Below are positions 14,403 to 20,177 of a stretch of DNA of 20,177 nucleotides, piece by piece. The position numbers and the translations under genes were made by a program. The notes under the pieces are model-generated. The model did no database searches, was not told the origin of the DNA, and saw nothing but the letters and a program-made list of their open reading frames with translations. The number at the start of each line of letters is the position of its first letter. Within the stretch, counting starts at the first letter, position 1. This stretch comes from an uncultured Oscillospiraceae bacterium (GTDB lineage: Bacteria; Bacillota; Clostridia; Oscillospirales; Oscillospiraceae), in assembly GCA_900756495.1 (NCBI GenBank), contig CAAEKI010000275.1, positions 1-20,177 of the forward strand, given 5' to 3'.

Positions 14403-15665
14403 TTACTCCATACCGACATAGGCGCCGTTCTGGATGACCATGCCCTTGGGGCTCTTGGACACCGCGCCGGTGCTATCCCAAGTGATGCCCGCGCCGTCGC
14501 CGGTCAGGCCGTTAAAGGTAATGGTGGGGAAGGTCTCCACCAGCTTTTCACAGAGCGTCGCAGCATCCATATCAGGCGTGCAGCCGGCGGTCTCCAACGC
14601 CTGCTTGAGCGCGTAGACGCAGTCATATGCATCAGCGGCAAACTGATTGGGCACCTCGCCGTACTTCTCCTGATACTTGGTCACGAAGCTGACGGTGGCA
14701 TCGTCAGTGGCGTCGGCATTGAAGGGGGTCAGCAGCATCACACCCTCAGCCAAAGAGGTGTCAAACCCCTCCAGGGTCAAAATGCCGTCCATGCCGTCCA
14801 CGCCGAAGAACTTGGGGGCGTAGCCCATGGCGTTGGCCTGGGTCAGAATCAAAGAGGCGGGGGTGTAGTACATGGGCAGGAAAATCAGGTCGGCCCCGGC
14901 CTTCTGGGACTCGGTAAGCTGGACGCTGAAATCTGTGTCATTGCCGTCAGCAAAGGTGCCTTCATAGACAATCTCCAGCCCCCGGGTCTCCGCTTCAGCC
15001 ACAAAGGTGTCCCGGATTCCCTTGGAGTACACGTCGTCATTCTTCCAGATGATCGAGATTTTGCTGCCCAAGCCCTGCTCAGAGATGTACTGGGCCGAAG
15101 CCATCCCCTGGTTGGGGTCTGTGAAGCACATCTGATACACGTTGTCCTTCCCCTCAATAACAGCTGTAGAGGAGGCGGAGGGGGTCAGTGCAAAAATCCG
15201 GTCCTGATTGTTGAGAACGGAGGTCGCCTCTCCCGGCTTGGAGGTAACAGAGCCCAGAGAAATCTGCATTCCCCAGTCCTTCAGGGTGTTGTATGCGTTG
15301 ACCGCCTTCTCGGCGTCGTGGACATCATCCTCATAGCGGAGCTCAAATTGAATCGCGCCGCCCTCAGCGTTGATCTCCTCCACTGCAATCTCGGCGCCGT
15401 GCCAAGCGGCCAGGCCGTAGATGGAGGCGGCACCCGTCAGGGGGCCGGTGCCTCCCAGCTTGAACGCCGCGCCGGTAGGGGCAGTATCGCTGCCGCCAGC
15501 AGAGGTCTCAGGGGCGGCGTCGCTGCCGCCGGTGGTCGTTTCAGGAGCGGCCGGATCGGGCGTAGTGGCGGTGCCGCTGCCGGAATTTCCTCCGCTGCAG
15601 CCAGCGGACAGAGCGAAGCACAGCGCAGCTGCCATTGCAAGAGACAAAATACGGAACTTCTTCAT
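14403..15665 (-). CDS. livJ: Branched-chain amino acid ABC transporter substrate-binding lipoprotein
   Basis: A 420-residue extracellular lipoprotein that captures the substrate for LivHMGF. The signal peptide MKKFRILSLAMAAALCFA ends in LSAGC, with Cys23 as lipidation site. A Gly/Ser/Thr/Pro/Ala linker (24-65) follows, then a type I periplasmic-binding fold: KLGGTGPLTGAASIYG, AVEEINAEGGAIQFEL, LGSVTSKPGEATSV, TPSASSTAV, and ADAYDCVYALKQA. Substrate is probably leucine/isoleucine/valine-like, but Liv systems also carry other amino acids or amides. AAGGAGG lies nine bases before ATG 15665; the ATG at 15671 is only three bases from it. It is the first gene of the transporter operon, behind a consensus promoter. 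Confidence 0.94.
   Translation of the reverse strand: MKKFRILSLAMAAALCFALSAGCSGGNSGSGTATTPDPAAPETTTGGSDAAPETSAGGSDTAPTGAAFKLGGTGPLTGAASIYGLAAWHGAEIAVEEINAEGGAIQFELRYEDDVHDAEKAVNAYNTLKDWGMQISLGSVTSKPGEATSVLNNQDRIFALTPSASSTAVIEGKDNVYQMCFTDPNQGMASAQYISEQGLGSKISIIWKNDDVYSKGIRDTFVAEAETRGLEIVYEGTFADGNDTDFSVQLTESQKAGADLIFLPMYYTPASLILTQANAMGYAPKFFGVDGMDGILTLEGFDTSLAEGVMLLTPFNADATDDATVSFVTKYQEKYGEVPNQFAADAYDCVYALKQALETAGCTPDMDAATLCEKLVETFPTITFNGLTGDGAGITWDSTGAVSKSPKGMVIQNGAYVGME
15483..15548 (-). repeat. 33-bp tandem repeat in the livJ linker
   Basis: Two copies of an 11-residue unit, APETTTGGSDA and APETSAGGSDT (residues 40-61), lie between the lipidated Cys and the folded domain. The protein unit is clearer than the DNA match, so the duplication is not very recent. 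It lengthens the flexible tether that holds the binding domain off the membrane. Confidence 0.7.
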
Positions 15666-15690
15666 GTTCATGAACCTCCTTCTAGAATTG

Positions 15691-15725
15691 TTGACAATTA
15701 TATCTGTATATGCCCAAATTGTCAA
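15691..15725. promoter_or_regulatory. Inverted repeat spanning the livJ promoter (operator candidate)
   Basis: Perfect 9-bp arms TTGACAATT (15691-15699) and AATTGTCAA (15717-15725) are 17 bp apart. One arm contains the -35 box and the other covers the -10 box on its downstream side. A dimeric repressor bound here would block polymerase. The motif does not match the CodY or GlnR/TnrA consensus I know. Confidence 0.45.
15697..15725 (-). promoter_or_regulatory. Consensus promoter of the liv operon
   Basis: Minus-strand TTGACA (15725-15720) and TATAAT (15702-15697) are both perfect, with a 17-base spacer. Transcription should start near 15690, about 25 bases before the livJ start codon. Confidence 0.88.
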
Positions 15726-15736
15726 CCGCATAAATA

Positions 15737-15769
15737 CACAATGGCCACCTGTGCCAGGCGGCCATTGTG
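15737..15769 (-). terminator. Hairpin between the SDR gene and livJ, probable terminator
   Basis: CACAATGGCC and GGCCATTGTG form the outer stem; the inner CCTG/CAGG pairs continue it past one mismatch, around a three-base loop. On the minus strand it is followed by TATTTATG, a poor U-tract. It lies 31 bases after the SDR stop and just upstream of the livJ promoter, so it probably insulates the two units. Confidence 0.5.
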
Positions 15770-15800
15770 AGAAATATTGACGAAAGCAGGGGCCAACCGT

Positions 15801-16517
15801 TCATATAATCAGTCCGCCATTGGGCGCGAGCGTCTGCCCTGTAATAAACCGGGCGGCATCAGAGGCCAGAAAAAAGATGCTCTCGGCCACATCCTCCGGT
15901 TTGCCAATGGACTCCAGTGGCGTCTCATTCCGCAGCGCTTCCAGATCTTCTGTACTCAGACCTGCATTCATCTCAGTGGCAATTACTCCAGGCGCTACGC
16001 AATTTACTGTAATCCCGGACGGCCCTATTTCCTTGGCCAGAGCCTTGGTTAAGCCGATAACTGCCGCTTTTGAGGCTGAATAGGCCACTTCACAAGACCC
16101 GCCTACCTGCCCCCACATAGAGGACACCGTCACGATTCGCCCCGCCTTGCGGTGAAGCATGTGGGGCAGAGCAGCACGAATAGTATAAAAAACGCCTTCC
16201 ACATTGACGGTAAATATTTTTTTCCAATCCTCATTGGTTAAATCGCCAAACAATTTTTGTTGGGCAATTCCGGCATTGCACACCAAAATGTCAAGTTGAC
16301 AAAATTTATCCAACACATTGTCAACCATTTCCTGTACCTGATCCGGGTCGCCTACATCAGCCCGGACAGCGGTTCCCCCCAGTTCTTCCGCCAACTTCAG
16401 GGCTTCTCTCTCAGACCGGTTGTAGTTTATCGCGACCCGATATCCCGCTGCTGCAAACCGCCGGGCAGTCGCCGCGCCAATGCCGCGGCTGCCTCCGGTA
16501 ATAAGAACGGTCTTCAC
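15801..16517 (-). CDS. SDR family oxidoreductase (FabG-like)
   Basis: A 238-residue classical short-chain dehydrogenase/reductase. The NAD(P) motif is TGGSRGIG (7-14), with NYNRS after strand 2 suggesting NADPH, ADVGD, CNAGI (80-84), and the catalytic Ser133, Tyr146 and Lys150 in VSSMWGQVGG and YSASK. PGVIATEM and a C-terminal GQTLAPNGG follow. It resembles 3-oxoacyl-ACP reductases and also the clostridial proteins labelled EF-P 5-aminopentanone reductase; sequence reading cannot decide between them. The start is GTG 16517, with a modest AAAGGTG site about twelve bases upstream. It follows the hydrolase by 24 bases and is probably co-transcribed with it. No other fatty-acid genes are nearby. 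Confidence 0.9.
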   Translation of the reverse strand: MKTVLITGGSRGIGAATARRFAAAGYRVAINYNRSEREALKLAEELGGTAVRADVGDPDQVQEMVDNVLDKFCQLDILVCNAGIAQQKLFGDLTNEDWKKIFTVNVEGVFYTIRAALPHMLHRKAGRIVTVSSMWGQVGGSCEVAYSASKAAVIGLTKALAKEIGPSGITVNCVAPGVIATEMNAGLSTEDLEALRNETPLESIGKPEDVAESIFFLASDAARFITGQTLAPNGGLII

Positions 16518-16541
16518 TGCGCAACACGCACCTTTCTGCCG

Positions 16542-17327
16542 CTATACTTCTCTCAGCCACTCCACACACAGGGGAAACCAGGAGGCTACGTGAGGATCCT
16601 GCTGTTCTGGACGGCCCGCCGTACGTCCATCGGCCAGTGCCATCGCGTGCGGTCCGCGGGGATACAGATGCAATTCAAAGGGGACCCCCGCCCCCCGAAG
16701 AGCAGAGGCGTAGAGCATGGTGTTCTCCACCGGTACACTGCCGTCGGCTACTGTGGCCCACAAAAAAGCGGGCGGCGTCCGGTTTGACACCACATCCTCC
16801 AGCGAGAGCTCTGGAGGGATCGCCTTCCCTTCGCCAATCAGATGGCAGAAGCTTGTTTTGCTGGCCAGGGGCGGCTTAGCGGTAATCACCGGGTAACAGA
16901 GGATAGACGCATCTGGCCGCACTTCTTCTGGAGCCAGTTTCAGCACCTCGCTGACGTCCGCACTGTTCCACAGATTAGATGCGCATGCGGCCAAGTGCCC
17001 CCCAGCCGAAAAGCCGCACACGGCCACTCGTTTAGCTCCCCGCCGGCGGAGCAGCGCTATAGCTGCCGCCGCCTCCAGCAGCTGCAGCGGCCAGCGATCC
17101 GGAGCCACACTGTACTCCAGCACTGCCGCAGCATAGCCTTCCTGAACAAACGCTTTTGCCACCGGATGCCCCTCCCGGTCGGCAGCTGTTAAACCATATC
17201 CTCCCCCAGGCAGCACAAGCACCGCCCAGTCAGTGTCCGCCGGTCCATAAAGTGTAAGCCTGATCTCCGTTTGTCCGGCTGGCAACCTGCAGTGAATTTC
17301 CTTTCGGCTTAATTGCTCCAAAAACAT
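16542..17327 (-). CDS. Alpha/beta hydrolase (BD-FAE / acetyl-xylan-esterase-like)
   Basis: A 261-residue serine hydrolase with no signal peptide. VLPGGGYG (38-45) forms the oxyanion region, GFSAGGHLA (105-113) holds the nucleophile Ser107, ATVADGSVPVENT supplies Asp195, and PRGPHAMALAD supplies His227. The middle region with LCYPVIT is typical of small esterases related to acetyl-xylan esterase and kynurenine formamidase. Given the trp genes in the window, formamidase is worth noting, but nothing here proves it. ATG 17327 has a purine-rich GTGGGGAC five bases upstream. It leads a two-gene unit with the SDR gene. Confidence 0.88.
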   Translation of the reverse strand: MFLEQLSRKEIHCRLPAGQTEIRLTLYGPADTDWAVLVLPGGGYGLTAADREGHPVAKAFVQEGYAAAVLEYSVAPDRWPLQLLEAAAAIALLRRRGAKRVAVCGFSAGGHLAACASNLWNSADVSEVLKLAPEEVRPDASILCYPVITAKPPLASKTSFCHLIGEGKAIPPELSLEDVVSNRTPPAFLWATVADGSVPVENTMLYASALRGAGVPFELHLYPRGPHAMALADGRTAGRPEQQDPHVASWFPLCVEWLREV

Positions 17328-17363
17328 GTTTTGTCCCCACTCTCCCCGTTCCAGCTTTTCTTA

Positions 17364-17372
17364 AGTATACCA
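17364..17372 (-). promoter_or_regulatory. Possible extended -10 promoter for the hydrolase-SDR pair
   Basis: Minus-strand TGGTATACT is an extended -10 box (TGn plus TATACT) placed about 37 bases before the hydrolase start. No good -35 box lies 17 bases upstream, which is common for extended -10 promoters. Confidence 0.4.
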
Positions 17373-17412
17373 GCTTTCCCTGTAATTTTCCAGCAAAACA
17401 GCAAAATAAGTA

Positions 17413-17441
17413 TTGACAGCCTGTCCTTAAATGGATATAAT
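17413..17441 (+). promoter_or_regulatory. Consensus promoter of the tRNA-Val gene
   Basis: Perfect TTGACA (17413-17418) and TATAAT (17436-17441) have a 17-base spacer. The predicted start, near 17448, is about eight bases before the tRNA, as expected for a strongly transcribed stable RNA gene. Confidence 0.88.
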
Positions 17442-17455
17442 AATTAGTGCCGTTT

Positions 17456-17531
17456 GGACGATTAGCTCAGCTGGTAGAGCATCCGCTTGACGTGCGGGAG
17501 GTCACAGGTTCAAGTCCTGTATCGTCCACCA
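17456..17531 (+). tRNA. tRNA-Val (anticodon GAC)
   Basis: A full 76-nt cloverleaf including an encoded CCA. The acceptor stem is GGACGAT/ATCGTCC, the D arm GCTC/GAGC, and the anticodon stem TCCGC/GCGGG with one T-G pair and loop TTGACGT. The T arm is ACAGG/CCTGT with loop TTCAAGT. The anticodon at positions 34-36 is GAC, reading GUC and GUU. It is a single-tRNA unit with its own promoter and terminator. Confidence 0.97.
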
Positions 17532-17537
17532 CAGTTT

Positions 17538-17582
17538 AAACCGTCAAACCGCTGTAGTACAGCGGTTTGACGGTTTTATTTT
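17538..17582 (+). terminator. Intrinsic terminator of the tRNA-Val gene
   Basis: A long perfect hairpin: AACCGTCAAACCGCTGTA pairs with TACAGCGGTTTGACGGTT, followed by TTATTTTTTG on the plus strand. It starts six or seven bases after the tRNA. On the minus strand the tail is only TTTAAAC, so it may also weakly end the LysR transcript. Confidence 0.93.
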
Positions 17583-17623
17583 TTGTATAATGCTTAGTTA
17601 ATCATTGTCTGGTCACTATCATA

Positions 17624-18544
17624 TCATGTTGACGGCTGAGACATCAAAAGTCCGGGCGCAGTATCCAGCATGAAGTCGTAAAATTCCTTTACCAGCCCCA
17701 GGAGCTTGGCCTTTTTTCGGCGAACCAGACACAGATCCCGAGGTGGCATTCCCTCCAGTGGAAAACCCAGCACATAGCCGCTCCTGATATAGTCTGCAGC
17801 GGCCCACTCCGACATGACGGCGATGCCTGTCCCGGCTGTTACGGCATTTTTGATGGTCTGAAAATTGCTCATGACGGCGGCGATGTTCAGCTCCGCCCTG
17901 CCTGTCCGCTTTCTCAGCCAGTCCTCAAACTCCCGGCGGGTACCGGAGCCGCTCTCGCGCACCACCATGGGTTCAGAGAAAAGAAGGGGCTCCGGAAAGG
18001 GAGCGCCTGGCTCCAGGGCAGAATAGCGTTCGTCATTGGGGGTAATCACCAGAAGGCGGTCCTTTGCCACAGGCCGGTACTCACAGCCGTCCAGAAAGGC
18101 GATGCTGCCGCACAGCCCCACCTGAGCGCGCTGGTCAAGCAGGGCCCTGCCGGTCTCCGAGCTGTTGCAGAAGAGGACATGAAACTGAACGCCAGGATGC
18201 TGCTTGCGGAAAGCGGAAATGAGCTGGGGCAGCAAATAGTGGGCGGGTACCGTAGAGACAGCCACACTGACATGGGAGGTCTCCGGGTCGGAGCGGCCAA
18301 ACTCGGCCAGCAGGCTCTCCCGCTCCCGAAGGACGGAAGAGGCATAGTCGTATACCCGCTGGCCCGCCGCCGTCACCCGCACGCCCTGGGAGCTACGCTC
18401 CAGCAGCTGCTGGGCCAGCTCGTCCTCCAAGGCTTTGACCTGCATGGTAACAGTGGGCTGAGAAAAAAACATCCGCTCCCCAGCTCTGGAAAAACTGCCT
18501 GTCTCTACAACGGCAGTAAACATCTCAAGTTGATGGAAATCCAT
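17624..18544 (-). CDS. LysR family transcriptional regulator
   Basis: A 306-residue LysR regulator with the usual N-terminal winged helix (MDFHQLEMFTAVVETGSFSRAGERMFFSQPTV is spread over residues 1-32, with LEDELAQQLLERS after it) and a C-terminal effector domain from about residue 90 (VSVAVSTVPAHYLLP, VRESGSGTRREFEDWL, VTAGTGIAVMSEWAA). It resembles the CysL-like group that includes regulators linked to sulfur or selenium metabolism, but the ligand cannot be read. ATG 18544 has GAGGGAG eight bases upstream; the in-frame GTG three codons earlier is less likely. Its target is not obvious: no gene is divergent to it, and the lactonase gene lies upstream on the same strand. Confidence 0.92.
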   Translation of the reverse strand: MDFHQLEMFTAVVETGSFSRAGERMFFSQPTVTMQVKALEDELAQQLLERSSQGVRVTAAGQRVYDYASSVLRERESLLAEFGRSDPETSHVSVAVSTVPAHYLLPQLISAFRKQHPGVQFHVLFCNSSETGRALLDQRAQVGLCGSIAFLDGCEYRPVAKDRLLVITPNDERYSALEPGAPFPEPLLFSEPMVVRESGSGTRREFEDWLRKRTGRAELNIAAVMSNFQTIKNAVTAGTGIAVMSEWAAADYIRSGYVLGFPLEGMPPRDLCLVRRKKAKLLGLVKEFYDFMLDTAPGLLMSQPST

Positions 18545-18770
18545 GTCACACACTCCCTCTATTTCAACTGAAGATCCGGCAAAACTCTCCCAAACGCATG
18601 GTGCGTCTGCAGGGGCAAAGCTCCGTCAGCATCTGCAAATGCTTGCAGGTAAAATCTCCTGCCTTCCCAGGAATCGAAATTGGCGCACCTCTTTGTCTTG
18701 GTCTTCTGTCTTTCACGCCCCTGCAGCTTGCAGACCCCTAAATTATTATTCTTATGCCCTCTGCCTTGGG
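18545..18770. other. Non-coding stretch upstream of the LysR gene with a long-range inverted repeat
   Basis: No convincing gene is seen in this 226-base gap. CTGCAGGGGC (18607-18616) and GCCCCTGCAG (18717-18726) are a perfect 10-bp inverted repeat enclosing about 100 bases. Inside, GCATCTGCAAATGC (18639-18652) is a smaller dyad. On the minus strand this would be a leader or autoregulatory region for the LysR gene. I could not match it to a riboswitch class I know. Confidence 0.35.
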
Positions 18771-18810
18771 AATGAAGCCCGTTTTCGGCTTAACGGTTAG
18801 AGGGCTCATT
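18771..18810 (-). terminator. Hairpin directly after the lactonase gene, weak terminator candidate
   Basis: AATGAAGCCC (18771-18780) pairs with GGGCTCATT (18802-18810) apart from one bulged base, and an inner CCGTT/AACGG can extend it. It touches the lactonase stop codon. No U-tract follows on the minus strand, so it may instead stabilise the transcript end. Confidence 0.35.
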
Positions 18811-19730
18811 TAAGCGTGTGAAAAGAGCTTCAGGCCTTCTGCCAGCGCAGGGAATCTGTAAATACCAATCCCCTCTTCACCGCCGACTGTCATATACGCC
18901 TCATTGCTGCCTGGCTTAAATGCCAAGTTGGTCGATTTTAGATTTTTTCCCTCGTCCCGTCCTGGAACCACCACATTTGCCACGGGAATCCCTCTGGCGT
19001 TGAGAATGACTGCCCTTCCCTGCGATACAATGCACTGATACAGGTTTCCCTCCACGTCTACCTTATTGGAATCCGGCCCGCCCGGGATACCTGTGGAGTA
19101 ATAGGCATAGCAGACACCATCAACCCGGGCAATCGTCACTCCGTCATCATCCAATGCGATACGAAGAATGGCGTTACGAAATGTTTCTCCGATCCAGAGC
19201 GCATTTCCTTCCGGCGACAAAGAAATCCCGTTTGGTCCGGCCAAATTGTCCAGAATGAGGTCGACGCTGGAAAAGTCGCTGGAAAAACGGTACACCCCGC
19301 CGGTAGGATGCGGAAGTGTCCCGGTAAAATCTGTGACATAGAGGTTTCCCTGACTGTCAAACACCAGGTCATTCATGCTCTGAGGCTTTCCATTTAACCG
19401 AGGCGTAATGAAACGAATATCGCTGCCATCAGGGTTCATACTCACCAGTTCACCCGTTCCACAGGCAAAAAACAGCCTTCCATCCTTATGAATCGCGCAG
19501 CCAATTTTTCTGATTCTTTTATCATCAGAAATGACGCTGACTTGTTTTTGAGGGGTAATTTTCAGTACCAGTCCATGATAGGGAGATGTTACAAAGAGGT
19601 TCCCCTCCCGATCAAAGGCAGGCCCCTCAATTCTAAAATTCGGGTCTGGACTGATCCGCAGCCAGAACTCCGCCTCTATAATAGGGAGATTTTGGAGATC
19701 GGGCGGCAGCGGCACAATACTTTTTTTCAA
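18810..19730 (-). CDS. SMP-30/gluconolactonase/LRE family beta-propeller protein
   Basis: A 306-residue six-bladed propeller enzyme, probably a metal-dependent lactonase like gluconolactonase or Drp35. Repeated blades end in patterns such as DREGNLFVTS, KDGRLFFA, DSQGNLYVTDF, SPEGNALWIGE and DVEGNLYQ. Likely metal ligands are Glu35 (RIEGPAFD), Asn167 (LAGPNGISLSPEG) and Asp220 (PGGPDSNKVD), matching the Glu/Asn/Asp set of the family. There is no signal peptide. The start appears to be TTG 19730, nine bases after AGAGGTGA; no in-frame ATG is nearby. Sugar lactones or quorum-type lactones are possible substrates, but nothing nearby decides this. Confidence 0.88.
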   Translation of the reverse strand: MKKSIVPLPPDLQNLPIIEAEFWLRISPDPNFRIEGPAFDREGNLFVTSPYHGLVLKITPQKQVSVISDDKRIRKIGCAIHKDGRLFFACGTGELVSMNPDGSDIRFITPRLNGKPQSMNDLVFDSQGNLYVTDFTGTLPHPTGGVYRFSSDFSSVDLILDNLAGPNGISLSPEGNALWIGETFRNAILRIALDDDGVTIARVDGVCYAYYSTGIPGGPDSNKVDVEGNLYQCIVSQGRAVILNARGIPVANVVVPGRDEGKNLKSTNLAFKPGSNEAYMTVGGEEGIGIYRFPALAEGLKLFSHA

Positions 19731-19975
19731 TTTTACAACTCACCTCTTTTTTAGGGGCTATAAAATACCGGCGGCAAAGAACTTCTTTCGTCGTCTAAGA
19801 GGGGTCCCCAGCTTCTAGACGCTTCTCATTTCCATACCTGTTGAGAGGTATGAGGCAGTTCTCCAATGGCCACGATCCATCACCACGCTGAATCAGCGTG
19901 CTGATGGATCGTAAAGCGCTATACGGCCGCTACGTATCTTATGTAATTACAGCGGACTACAGGCTCATGCATGAA
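19731..19975. other. Non-coding stretch with a 39-bp palindrome
   Basis: No gene is seen here. A long palindrome occupies 19873-19911: CGATCCATCA pairs with TGATGGATCG and CACGCTG with CAGCGTG, with one unmatched base pair between the arms and a three-base centre. No T-run follows on either strand, so it is not a typical terminator; it may be an operator, a repeat element or a rearrangement scar. A clear promoter for the lactonase gene was not found. Confidence 0.5.
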
Positions 19976-20177
19976 TCAGAGAATGCCTCCGTATATCATC
20001 ATACAGAGCGGAACCACAAAGGCGCTTACCGGCACTGTCCGCCCTGGCTTCTTATGGCGGACAATCGAGCCGATCTTGTAATTTTTCAGGAGCAGCGCCT
20101 CCACCGTATCCAGAAAAATGTCGAAATTGGGTTTTGTGTTGTCCAGCATACCCACACAGATCCCCTCAAGGCTCTTC
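19976..20177 (-). pseudogene. N-terminal fragment of a UGSC-family-like gene, probably broken (partial at right edge)
   Basis: The minus strand reads in from the right edge as KSLEGICVGMLDNTKPNF, DIFLDTVEALLLKNYKIG, SIVRHKKPGRTVPVSAFV, then stops at 19978-19976. The LDNTKPNFD segment followed by an amphipathic helix and a VRHKKP strand resembles the N-terminal domain of UGSC-family (seleno)proteins. These normally continue for over 100 residues to a U/C-G-S-C motif. The last dozen residues (VPLCMMIYGGIL) look out of frame. A +1 shift gives GSALYDDIRRHSLIHA before another stop, which fits the expected helix better. I infer a frameshift plus loss of the C-terminal part. The family call rests on memory of the pattern; a short unrelated protein is possible. 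Confidence 0.5.

Noticed and set aside
14328..15770. A 480-codon open frame on the plus strand opposite livJ
   Set aside because: The reverse frame is clearly a lipoprotein substrate-binding protein. The plus-strand frame has no recognisable domain and no ribosome site; it is a by-product of GC-rich codons.
17456..17531. The tRNA gene as an integration site for a mobile element
   Set aside because: No integrase gene, no direct repeat of the tRNA 3' end and no change in gene content next to it were seen.
18543..18800. An 85-codon plus-strand open frame between the LysR and lactonase genes
   Set aside because: No ribosome site, no recognisable domain, and it runs through the inverted repeats.

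Overview
The window looks like a chromosomal segment of a GC-rich, anaerobic, gut-type Firmicute; an Oscillospiraceae/Clostridia member is my best guess. The basis is a tryptophan T-box leader, purine-rich Shine-Dalgarno sites (AGGAGG, AAAGGAG), near-consensus sigma-A promoters with 17-bp spacers, tight ATGA gene overlaps and protein sequences of clostridial flavour. The species cannot be named from sequence reading alone. Apart from one regulator and one tRNA, every gene is on the minus strand, so the text below follows transcription from right to left where relevant.

Left region (1-4912): a minus-strand operon of ridA, a PLP aminotransferase, an M29/NicX-like metalloenzyme and a PepV-like M20 dipeptidase (cut by the left edge). 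It starts from a consensus promoter, has an unusually structured leader of about 150 nt, and is divergent from a YheO/DauR-type PAS-HTH regulator. It looks like a regulated peptide or amino-acid breakdown unit in which RidA clears reactive enamine/imine by-products. It is the best candidate here for a poorly described system.

Trp region (4944-9705): trpB-trpA-trpD-trpC-trpF, in that order of transcription, behind a T-box leader whose specifier loop carries UGG (Trp). trpE and trpG are absent, and several Trp enzymes have unusual active-site or N-terminal features. The operon's promoter lies entirely inside the last codons of the upstream gene, a zinc-dependent phospholipase C family protein. 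The operon ends in a bidirectional terminator shared with the convergent regulator gene.

Transport region (10612-15769): a complete branched-chain amino-acid-type ABC importer, livJ-livH-livM-livG-livF. It has a perfect consensus promoter embedded in a 9-bp inverted repeat, a strong hairpin between the lipoprotein gene and the permease genes, and a terminator after livF.

Right region (15801-20177): a minus-strand pair of alpha/beta hydrolase and SDR reductase, a plus-strand tRNA-Val(GAC) with its own consensus promoter and terminator, a LysR regulator, an SMP-30/gluconolactonase-like enzyme, and at the edge what looks like a broken N-terminal piece of a UGSC-family gene. No CRISPR array, insertion sequence, prophage gene or rRNA was seen.
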